Part shown: positions 52,771 through 59,886 of the stretch, one piece after another | Layout: each line of letters begins with the position of its first letter | Numbering within the stretch: position 1 is the first letter of the stretch | DNA from: Halobaculum marinum | GTDB taxonomy: Archaea; Halobacteriota; Halobacteria; Halobacteriales; Haloferacaceae | DNA: 64,000 bases | Reading direction: 5' to 3' | Assembly (NCBI RefSeq): GCF_029338555.1 | Contig: NZ_CP119989.1 | Location: forward strand, 1,612,001 to 1,676,000 | The notes under the pieces: model-generated | Told to the model about the DNA's origin: nothing | The model's database searches: none | Seen by the model: only the letters and a program-made list of their open reading frames with translations | Position numbers and translations under genes: made by a program

Positions 52771-53994
52771 TCACACGAGGAGCGTGCTCAGCGCGTCGGG
52801 GACGACCAACACCCGGCTCCCGGGTTCGATCGCCTCCTCGGGTGAGTCGGCGGCGTGCATGAGGCAGTCCTCGACGACCTCGGGGTGCTCGCTGTTCGTG
52901 ATCCACACCTCGTGATCGCGAAGCGCCCGTGCGAGGACGAACGCCCGCTGGGCGCCCGGTTCGTACCCCTCGCGCATCTCTTCGAACACGGCGTCGGCGG
53001 ACGCGCCCGACGACAGGCGGTCGTAGAAGCGCTTCTCGCCTCTCCCCTCCCCGGCGCCCTCGGGGAGTCGCGCCGGGAGCACGACCCGTCCGCCCGCACG
53101 CACGGGGTTGTTCGCGCCGAGGAGGACGTACGTGGCCGCGCGACTCGTCTGGTAGAGGTTCGCGTCTTTCGGCGCCGCGACACCGCCGAGCACCGCGTCG
53201 TACTCCCCGGTCACCGTCACCGACAGCGCCTCGCGCGCCGTCTCGGCGAGGTCACGGACCACGGCGCGCGGGTCGCCGGCGGCGGCGCCGAGGATGCCCG
53301 CTGGCCCGTGGGTGACGTTGACGCAGAAGTCCGGTCCCGCGAGGTCGCCGGCGCGGTCGATGAACTCCCGGAACGGGTTGTCGTCGATGCGGCCCAGTCT
53401 GACGCCCGGCTCTGCGAGGAGGTCGGGGCCGTGCGTGTGGCGGATCACCGGCTCTGCGCCCGCGCCGATGACGACGGTCTTCGCGCCGCCGGAGAACCCG
53501 GCGTACTGGTGCGGTTCGACCATGCCAGTCGCGAGGACGGTGTCTGCGTCGGCGACCGAGGGGTTCACGCGGATGGAGACGCCGTCGACCGTCCCCACCT
53601 CGACGGTCGCGTCGGGGTCGTGGTTCCGTGCGAGGTCGGCGAACTCGCCGAGGCCGGCTTCGATCTCGTCGTCGGTCATCGGGCGGTGCAAGCCCAGACC
53701 GAGGACGATGGTGATCCGGTCGCGTTCGACGGGGAGTCGCTCGACCATCGCGGCCACGAGCGCCTCGTCGGGGGTGGCGCGCGTCACGTCCGTGACGACG
53801 AGACACACGTCGTCGCCAGCGTCGACGATCTCGTCGATCGGGGGGCCGTGCGGGTCGTCGAGGGCTGCCTCGGCGGCCGCGCGCGGGTCGACCGGTTCGC
53901 CGCCCGCCGGGACGGCCACGTCGACCTCGCAGTCCGGCAGGGACACCGTCAGGGTTCCCGCGCCGAACGGGAGGTCGTACTCGTCGTCGCTCAT
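52771..53994 (-). CDS. larA: LarA-type nickel-pincer lactate racemase
   Basis: A 407-residue LarA homologue, which racemises 2-hydroxyacids using a nickel-pincer nucleotide covalently held by Lys. All key residues are present at the expected spacing: Arg72 in VTDVTRATP, His103 in LGLHRPM, His162 and Lys172 in PHQYAGFSGGAK, and His188 in IRHTHGP. These match the enzyme from Lactobacillus by distances (H-10-K-16-H). The cofactor-making genes larB, larC and larE are not in this window. The substrate may be lactate or another 2-hydroxyacid. Start MSDDEYDLPFGAGTL is used; a longer frame is not supported. Confidence 0.9.
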   Translation of the reverse strand: MSDDEYDLPFGAGTLTVSLPDCEVDVAVPAGGEPVDPRAAAEAALDDPHGPPIDEIVDAGDDVCLVVTDVTRATPDEALVAAMVERLPVERDRITIVLGLGLHRPMTDDEIEAGLGEFADLARNHDPDATVEVGTVDGVSIRVNPSVADADTVLATGMVEPHQYAGFSGGAKTVVIGAGAEPVIRHTHGPDLLAEPGVRLGRIDDNPFREFIDRAGDLAGPDFCVNVTHGPAGILGAAAGDPRAVVRDLAETAREALSVTVTGEYDAVLGGVAAPKDANLYQTSRAATYVLLGANNPVRAGGRVVLPARLPEGAGEGRGEKRFYDRLSSGASADAVFEEMREGYEPGAQRAFVLARALRDHEVWITNSEHPEVVEDCLMHAADSPEEAIEPGSRVLVVPDALSTLLV

Positions 53995-54059
53995 GTGACG
54001 CAGGTGGCCGGCAGCGAGCAAAAAGCTCCGGTCGGGCGCGGGCGCTTCGGGTGCCCCGG

Positions 54060-56858
54060 TCAGCGCCGCGCCCACTCGAGCATCCGCGCGTAGAACGGCT
54101 CCGAGGCGAGTGCGTCGGCGTCGCCGACCAGACACAGCGCCTTCTTCGCCCGCGTCAACGCGACGTTGACGCGGCGGGTGTCCTCGAAGATGGGCGAGGA
54201 GAGGTCGCCCGTCGCGACGAACGAGACGACGATCACCTCTTTGCTCGACCCCTGGAAGCGGTCGACCGTGTCGACGGTCACGTCCGTCCGGCGGCCGATC
54301 TCGGCGACCTGCGCGCGGAACGGCGCGATCACCCCGATGTCGTCGGGGTCGACGCCAGCGGCGACGTACGCGTCGACCACCTCGGCCACGCGGTCGGCCT
54401 CGACCGGGTTCGCGTTGCCCTCCCGCCGCCCGTCGGGGTCCACGAAGCACACGCCGTCGCCCAACTCGGGCGGCAGGTCCGCGGTGTCGACGCCCAGATC
54501 CGCGAGCGTCTGGCCCGCCACCTCGGGGGTCGCGGGGCGGAGCTTCCCGTCGTAGAACTCCCGCGAGGAGAACGCCTGGATACGCTGGCTCATGCGGTAC
54601 TGCCGGTCGAGCATCACGCCCGCGTCGGGGTGGTCCTCGATGAGCCGCTGGAACAGCGACTCCTGCAGGCGGTTTTCGGCGCGCACGACCGGCGGGAGCT
54701 GTTCGTGGTCGCCGACGAGGACGAACCGGTCGGCGAGGTTCACCGCCGCGAGGGTGCCCGGTTCGGTGAGCTGTGACGCCTCGTCGACGACGGCGACGTC
54801 GAACTCCTGCTCGCGCATCGTCCGCGAGCCACACGAGGAGGTCGTCGCGGCGACGACCGGCGCGGTGTTCAGTGTCGCCGCGCGGTCGTTCGGCTCGCCA
54901 CGCGTCACGAGGCGGAGGTCCTGCATGTCGCCGCGAACGCCCGTTTCCGTCCCGACCCGGAGCACTCCGGCGGCCTCGCCGCCTCCGTCTCGTCGCGCCT
55001 TCGGCGCGACGCTGTCCTCGATTCCCTGCTCGCGGAGCGCTTCGAGCGCGTTGTCGACGGCGCGGTTCGTGAACGCCGACAGCAGGACGCGGTTCCCGCG
55101 GTCGACGAGTTCCTGCACGATGCGGGCGATGGTGTACGTCTTGCCCGTCCCGGGCGGCCCGTGGACGAGCGCGAAGTCCTCAGCGTTCACCGCGCGGTTC
55201 ACCGCCGCGTTCTGCGCGTCGTTGTTGTCGATGAACGCCTCGGTGCCGTCCGCGAACGCCGGGTCGCGCCGCCCGAACAGCACGTCCTTGCGCTCGGGGT
55301 CGCCCTTCAGCACGAAGTCGTGGACGGCGGTGTGCATCCGCGACACCGATAGCTCGGAGGGGTACACGTCGAGGCGCCGGAGTTCGACCGGCTCGTCCGT
55401 CTCGACGACGACCTCGTCGCCCAGCTTCTGGATGCGCCCGAGTTCCGCGTGCCCCGACGCCGGGTCGCCGTCGGAGGCGAGCGCCACGTCGCCCTCACGG
55501 AGCTTCGAGACGGCGTCGGACTCCTTGCGCGCGGTGAGTCGCCACCGGCCGTCGCCGATCGGTTCCTGGGAGACGGGCGTGAGGTCGATCAGCGCGCGGT
55601 CGTCCGCGGCGCGCTCGCCGGCGGTCTGCTCCCACAGCTTCCGGTACTCGGCGTGCGTCTCGCGGCGCTCCTCCTCCAGCGCGCGGTACGTCTCCTCGAA
55701 GTACGTCCGTTCCTCCTCGGGGAGCGCCTGTCCGATCTGCCCGGCCTTCGACTCCTGATCGAGGCGACCCGACACGACCATGCAGGTGTCCTGCTCGAAG
55801 CAGTACTCGCACTTGGCGTCAGCCTCGTACCCGGTCGGCACCGACATGTCGTACTCGGTGGCCGCAATCTCGTTGCGCTGGCGGACGACGAAGTCGAGGA
55901 ACCCCTTCCCCACGGAGAACTCCTTCGCGGGCGAGAGGTCGCCCGACTCCTCCCCGCGGTCCAGCGCCGTGTTCTTCGTGTACAGGAGCGTCCCGGTGTC
56001 GACTTCGACGCCGCGCTCGCGCAAGAGGAGCGCGTAGCAGGCCGCCTGCACCTTGTCCTGGAACCGGGGTTCGCGCTTGAGGTTCTTCCCGGTCTTCAGT
56101 TCGACCGGCTGGCCGCGCCGGAGCGCGTCGGCGCGCCCCTTCACGCCGAAGGTCGGCGAGATGAGCGTGTACTCCGAGCGCCACTCCGTCTCGTCGGGGC
56201 CGCCGTCCCAGTCGGCGGCGTCGTCGCCAGCGTCGTCCCAGTCGCCGAGTGTGGTGGTGCCGGCGTCGGAGCCGGTGGCCCCGTCGTCGTCGGCAGCCGA
56301 CAGACGGCCCTGGCTCAGCCACCCCTCGATGGCGGCGGCGTTGCGGCGCACCTCGTCGGCCACCTCGTCGCGCTCCATCCCGAGGAGGCCGAGTTCGAGG
56401 CCGGCCTCCGCGACGCGGTCGTCGATGGAGTCCTCCAGGTCGACGCCGCGCAGGAGGTCGCCGAACACCTCGTGGACGACCGTCCCCTTGACGACGGGGT
56501 AGTTGAGCGGGATGCCCGAGAGCTTGTTCAGGTAGTACATCCGCGGGCACTGCACCCACGAGCGGATGTCGGTCACGTCGACGAGGAAGTCGGGTTCGAG
56601 GACGACGTACGAGTCTTGGGAGGTGGTGTACCCCTCGCGGTCGCCGTAGTCGTCGCGCTCGGCGTCGGTGACGAGCAGTTCCATCCCCTCCTCGGCGTGT
56701 TCGGCGGTGTGGGTCCACTTCCCCCAGAGGGTGACGGTGACGGGGTCGCCCGCTCCCCTGTCGGGCCGCACAGTCAACTCGGCGAGGTCGCGCTCGCCGT
56801 AGCGCGTGCTCACCTGCCGGACCTCGCCGACGTCGAGGAGGGGACCGCGAACGTTCAC
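54060..56858 (-). CDS. Dna2-type nuclease-helicase (Fe-S Cas4-like nuclease plus UPF1-like helicase)
   Basis: A 932-residue protein of the Dna2 family. An N-terminal OB-like/start region is followed by a RecB/Cas4-type nuclease domain framed by four cysteines, C104 in WVQCPRMYYLNK, C350 and C353 in KCEYCFEQ, and C359 in DTCMV, which fits a 4Fe-4S cluster. The superfamily 1 helicase follows: GPPGTGKT (567-574), VAVVDEASQLTEPG, RFVLVGDHEQLPPVV and the terminal VNVALTRAKKALCLVGD. Dna2 cleans DNA flaps and resects broken ends. A 30-residue acidic loop (AADDDGATGSDAG) sits in the nuclease. The GTG start (VNVRGPLLDV) is inferred from the divergent promoter. Confidence 0.88.
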   Translation of the reverse strand: MNVRGPLLDVGEVRQVSTRYGERDLAELTVRPDRGAGDPVTVTLWGKWTHTAEHAEEGMELLVTDAERDDYGDREGYTTSQDSYVVLEPDFLVDVTDIRSWVQCPRMYYLNKLSGIPLNYPVVKGTVVHEVFGDLLRGVDLEDSIDDRVAEAGLELGLLGMERDEVADEVRRNAAAIEGWLSQGRLSAADDDGATGSDAGTTTLGDWDDAGDDAADWDGGPDETEWRSEYTLISPTFGVKGRADALRRGQPVELKTGKNLKREPRFQDKVQAACYALLLRERGVEVDTGTLLYTKNTALDRGEESGDLSPAKEFSVGKGFLDFVVRQRNEIAATEYDMSVPTGYEADAKCEYCFEQDTCMVVSGRLDQESKAGQIGQALPEEERTYFEETYRALEEERRETHAEYRKLWEQTAGERAADDRALIDLTPVSQEPIGDGRWRLTARKESDAVSKLREGDVALASDGDPASGHAELGRIQKLGDEVVVETDEPVELRRLDVYPSELSVSRMHTAVHDFVLKGDPERKDVLFGRRDPAFADGTEAFIDNNDAQNAAVNRAVNAEDFALVHGPPGTGKTYTIARIVQELVDRGNRVLLSAFTNRAVDNALEALREQGIEDSVAPKARRDGGGEAAGVLRVGTETGVRGDMQDLRLVTRGEPNDRAATLNTAPVVAATTSSCGSRTMREQEFDVAVVDEASQLTEPGTLAAVNLADRFVLVGDHEQLPPVVRAENRLQESLFQRLIEDHPDAGVMLDRQYRMSQRIQAFSSREFYDGKLRPATPEVAGQTLADLGVDTADLPPELGDGVCFVDPDGRREGNANPVEADRVAEVVDAYVAAGVDPDDIGVIAPFRAQVAEIGRRTDVTVDTVDRFQGSSKEVIVVSFVATGDLSSPIFEDTRRVNVALTRAKKALCLVGDADALASEPFYARMLEWARR

Positions 56859-56952
56859 TGTCCGAGATGGGCGATTGCTCAGGAAAAACGGTGTCGGTGT
56901 GACGACCTCACATGCGGCGAGCTTTATCCGCCGGGGGAACCCATCGCCACCC

Positions 56953-57651
56953 ATGGAGTATCTCGCGGTCGCGGTTCCGTGGCGCGACCTGGCGGCCGAC
57001 ACCGACGGCACCCTCGCCGGGAAACACCGCGTGCTCACGCGGGTCGTCGCGCCCGCGATGCGCGAAGCGACCGACGAGGGTGCCGTCGACCGCTGGTTCC
57101 ACTCCTTCTGGGACGCCGCGGGGCGCTACGAGGTGCCGACGCTCCGGGTAGTGTGTGCGACCCACGGGCCGCCGGCGGTCGCCGGCGCCGACGTGGCCGA
57201 CGCGCTGGAGGCTCGCGGCCTCGACGCGCTCGACTACGACATTGACGTGGCGTACGACGCCGACCGCCTGCGGGGCTACTGGGGCGACCACCTCGACCTG
57301 TGGACGGCGGCGAAGTCGCGACTGTCGACGCTGGCGGTCGCGGCGGTCGAAGGTGGCCTCGGGGAGTCGTACGCCTTCCACCGGACGGTGAACCGCCCGG
57401 GACACGTGTGGGCGAACATGCTCGGCTGTTCGTACCTCACGGAGGCGGGCGTGTACACGGCGCTCGCCCGGGGGTATCTCCGGATGCTCAACCTCGGCGA
57501 GGGGCCGCAGTCGCAGTCGGTTCGCGAGGCGATGGCCGCGCTCGACGAAGCCGCCGCCCACCTGCCGGACCCGATGCGCGAACTCGACAGCGAGGAGTTG
57601 GCCGCGGTCAACGCCAGCGGGACGCGCACGCCCCACCGCGACGACGCTTAG
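56953..57651 (+). CDS. Uncharacterised protein, possible thiopeptide-type fold
   Basis: A 232-residue protein of unknown function starting MEYLAVAVPWRDLAADTDGTLAGKHRVLTRVVAPAMREATDEGAVDRWFHSFWDAAGRYEVPTLRVVCATHG. I see a possible layout match to the thiopeptide-type/lantibiotic dehydratase C-terminal domain: a WFHSFWD...PTLRVV segment, then a Y-x-R-E-x2-R-Y-G-G-like part (YDADRLRGYWGDHLDLW), then FHRTVNRPGHVWANMLGCSYLTEAG. It is 94 bp from the dna2-type gene and divergent. I treat the fold idea as a hypothesis only. Its end overlaps the next gene's stop by three bases. Confidence 0.55.
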   Translation: MEYLAVAVPWRDLAADTDGTLAGKHRVLTRVVAPAMREATDEGAVDRWFHSFWDAAGRYEVPTLRVVCATHGPPAVAGADVADALEARGLDALDYDIDVAYDADRLRGYWGDHLDLWTAAKSRLSTLAVAAVEGGLGESYAFHRTVNRPGHVWANMLGCSYLTEAGVYTALARGYLRMLNLGEGPQSQSVREAMAALDEAAAHLPDPMRELDSEELAAVNASGTRTPHRDDA

Positions 57652-58466
57652 GGGTCGGAGACGTTCGCCAGCGCGCGGTCGACCCACTCGGGGCGCGGGA
57701 CGGTCGTCGACGAGACGTTCGACACCGCGAATTCGACGGTGACCCACCGTGGCTCGTCGAACTCGGTCGTCCGGTAGCGGACGGTCGCGTGCTCGACCAC
57801 GCCGTCGTCGGTCACGAGCACCCGGACGGTGACGTTCGAGCGCAGCGGGACGCTCGGCCGTCCCGCGTCCGTCTCGGTCAGGAGGTGGCGTCGGCTCCCG
57901 TTCTGGGTCACCGTGCCCGCGTACTGGAGCTTGTAGGGGCCGAGAACCCCGCGGATCTCGGCGGCGCCTGTCGGGTCGAACGCCCGCTGGCGGGGCACGT
58001 CGGTGTCGTGGACGACCGTGACCGCCCGCTCGCCCGCAGACCGTCGGACGGAGACGGTGTCGTTGCGCCACAGCGCGCGGTCGAACGAGGCGCCGTCGGC
58101 CAGGCTGTACGGAGTCACCTCGGCGGTGGACACGAGGAACTGCTCCGGATCGGCCGCGTACGACCGGGCGGTCGTGTCGAGGACGACGGTGCCGTTCGTC
58201 GCCGTGCGTGTGCGCGACAGCGTCACGGTGACCGAGCGGTCGTCGAGAGCGTCGTCGTGGGCCGCCACCAGTGAACGGAGGTCGACATCCGACTCCGTCA
58301 CGCCCGGCGGCAGCGTCGGCTCCGCGGGTGTCGGTGAGGCGGTCGGCGTGTCGTCGAGCGCGGGGTTCACCGTCTGCGCGTTCGGGCCACCGGTGTCGGC
58401 CACGCCGCCACAGCCAGCGAGGAGGAGACACACGCAGACGAGGACGACGGTGCGTGGAGGGCGCAT
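57648..58466 (-). CDS. Haloarchaeal lipoprotein (DUF7537-like)
   Basis: A 272-residue secreted lipoprotein with signal peptide and lipobox LLAGC (Cys19). The first part after it is Thr/Pro-rich, disordered linker. A beta-rich domain follows: LVAAHDDALDDRSVTVTLSRTRTATNGTVVLD through RRHLLTETDAGRPSVPLRSNVTVRVLVTDDGVVEHATVRYRTTEFDEPRWVTVEFAVSNVSSTTVPRPEWVDRALANVS. The pattern resembles LppX/LolA-like domains in haloarchaeal lipoproteins (often called DUF7537). It would sit on the outside of the membrane, function unknown. Convergent with the preceding gene, overlapping by three bases. Confidence 0.75.
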   Translation of the reverse strand: MRPPRTVVLVCVCLLLAGCGGVADTGGPNAQTVNPALDDTPTASPTPAEPTLPPGVTESDVDLRSLVAAHDDALDDRSVTVTLSRTRTATNGTVVLDTTARSYAADPEQFLVSTAEVTPYSLADGASFDRALWRNDTVSVRRSAGERAVTVVHDTDVPRQRAFDPTGAAEIRGVLGPYKLQYAGTVTQNGSRRHLLTETDAGRPSVPLRSNVTVRVLVTDDGVVEHATVRYRTTEFDEPRWVTVEFAVSNVSSTTVPRPEWVDRALANVSDP

Positions 58467-58536
58467 CGGAGGCGAGTACTGGACGAGGAAGTGTAAGCGC
58501 TCGGGTACGTTACGGCCACAATGTGCGCCGGCGGCG

Positions 58537-58992
58537 CTACTCGCCGTCTGCCGCCTCGAACGTCACCTTCGTCAGGTTCCGGTCGAGGTAGCACACGTCG
58601 TGCGGCGGGTCGCCGTGGACCTCTGCGATGCGGTACTCCTCGTCGAAGTCGGCACCGAGCGGTTCACACAGTTCGTGACTCGGACAGTCGACGTGCGGAC
58701 ACGGCCCCGCCAGCGACGCTGTCGACCCGGCGTACGCACCCCGAGAGGGGACGTTCGCGGTGATGACGGCGGGTTCGACCTCGACGGCGCGCACGCTCCC
58801 CTCGGCGTGGACCGCACAGTCGAGTGCTTGTGTGTTGTCGCGGACGCCGGTGACGCGGTATCGGCGGCCCTCGGTGAGGTTGAGGCACTGCCCGCGGTAC
58901 GGACAGCCCTCACAGGCGCTCGCGGCGCCCTGGTAGACGAACTCGGTTCCCTCCTCCGCGAGCACGGTGCCGACGAGCGTGACAGTGGACAT
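58537..58992 (-). CDS. UPF0179-family cysteine-rich protein
   Basis: A 151-residue archaeal protein with nine cysteines: CEGCPYRGQCLNL, LDCAVH, CPHVDCPSHELCEPLG and DVCYLD. The spacing suggests two metal or Fe-S sites. Family members occur widely in archaea without known function. Start is the ATG giving MSTVTLVGTVLAEEGTEFVYQG; the frame upstream is longer but not conserved. Confidence 0.85.
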   Translation of the reverse strand: MSTVTLVGTVLAEEGTEFVYQGAASACEGCPYRGQCLNLTEGRRYRVTGVRDNTQALDCAVHAEGSVRAVEVEPAVITANVPSRGAYAGSTASLAGPCPHVDCPSHELCEPLGADFDEEYRIAEVHGDPPHDVCYLDRNLTKVTFEAADGE

Positions 58993-59042
58993 ACCCGCGG
59001 CTACCCACGCACCGATGATAACCCCGTCGCCGACCGCCCCGC

Positions 59043-59480
59043 TCAGGCGTCGTCGACGAGCGCGTCCAGTTCGTCGAGGTACGTCTCGCGGGGCACCTGG
59101 TAGGCGCCGCGGTAGTCGACCTCGCCGGCGGCGAACCGTTCGGTCACGTCGCGAACCCCGTCGACGGCGTCGTCGCGGGCGTCGAACGTGCGCGACTCGA
59201 CCTCCACGTCCGGTTCCAAGAACAGGGTGACGTGCCACTCGTCGGTCTGGTACTGGCCCGCGCCGGGGCGCGCCCGCCGCGACCCGTTCGTGAGGTAGAC
59301 GGTCGGGAGACACGGCGCCGGGAAGCGGTCGGCGTCGAACACGTCCGGCCGGTACACGACGATAGCACGTCCGTCGGTCTCCTCGGTCCACACGCGCCAG
59401 CCGTCGCCGAGCGTCGCCGCGTCGATAGCGTTGCCGTCGGCGTCGGTCCCCGCGTCCGCACCCCCGCGTTCGTCGGTCAT
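59043..59480 (-). CDS. DUF5820-family protein
   Basis: A 145-residue haloarchaeal protein of unknown function. The core, GWRVWTEETDGRAIVVYRPDVFDADRFPAPCLPTVYLTNGSRRARPGAGQYQTDEWHVTLFLEPDVEVE, contains RARPGAGQYQTDEWHVTLFLEPDV, a recognisable family motif. The C-terminal half is helical (DGVRDVTERFAAGEVDYRGAYQVPRETYLDELDALVDDA). The N-terminal 20 residues are acidic linker. The start MTDERGGAD is used because the longer frame enters the spacer before prkA. Confidence 0.72.
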   Translation of the reverse strand: MTDERGGADAGTDADGNAIDAATLGDGWRVWTEETDGRAIVVYRPDVFDADRFPAPCLPTVYLTNGSRRARPGAGQYQTDEWHVTLFLEPDVEVESRTFDARDDAVDGVRDVTERFAAGEVDYRGAYQVPRETYLDELDALVDDA

Positions 59481-59634
59481 ACCGCTGGATAGCGCCCCCG
59501 CGTGCTTAGGCGACACGCTCCCTCGCCCCGACGGAGGATATCCACCGCCTAGGGCCCCGAAAGGCGGTGTTGTCGTCAGATTGGCTGAGGCTACCGGCGC
59601 CGAGAACCGGTGGATGTCGCCGACACGCTTATGT

Positions 59635-59644
59635 GTGTTAACAC
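59635..59644. promoter_or_regulatory. Perfect palindrome GTGTTAACAC upstream of prkA
   Basis: A 10-bp perfect palindrome with a TTAA core in the spacer between the DUF5820 gene and prkA, about 240 bases before prkA. It could be an operator or a TATA-type element for either direction. Confidence 0.35.
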
Positions 59645-59755
59645 CTACCACAACATCATAGTCTCGGTCCGACCACGGGACGGAGGCAGCGACCCCCACC
59701 GATCGCCCTCACGACGAGTTCTGTAGGAGACGACGCCCACGACGGTCCACGAGTG

Positions 59756-59780
59756 GTCGTGTGGTATGCTAAGACACGAC
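59756..59780. promoter_or_regulatory. Dyad GTCGTGT-N11-ACACGAC around a TATA-like core, prkA promoter region
   Basis: Perfect 7-bp arms flank GGTATGCTAAG, whose TATGCTAAG could be the prkA TATA box. A protein bound here would block or aid polymerase. The layout resembles the dyad-over-core before mevalonate kinase. Confidence 0.4.
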
Positions 59781-59886
59781 GGTCCGGCGGCGACCGGCCG
59801 GGTCATCTGACGGGGCGGGCGTCGGAGCACCCACCGGGAGCCACGGGCGGGACCGTCGCGGTCGTCCCCGCACACGTGGCCCAGAC

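Larger units (their letters stand above)
59481..59886. other. 406-bp spacer before prkA with three dyads
   Basis: No gene is seen. Structures: CACCGCC/GGCGGTG (59543-59549 and 59563-59569), a perfect 10-bp palindrome GTGTTAACAC (59635-59644), and GTCGTGT/ACACGAC (59756-59762, 59774-59780) around a TATGCTAAG element that could be the prkA TATA box. If transcription begins near 59795, the mRNA has a leader of about 90 bases. Confidence 0.5.
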
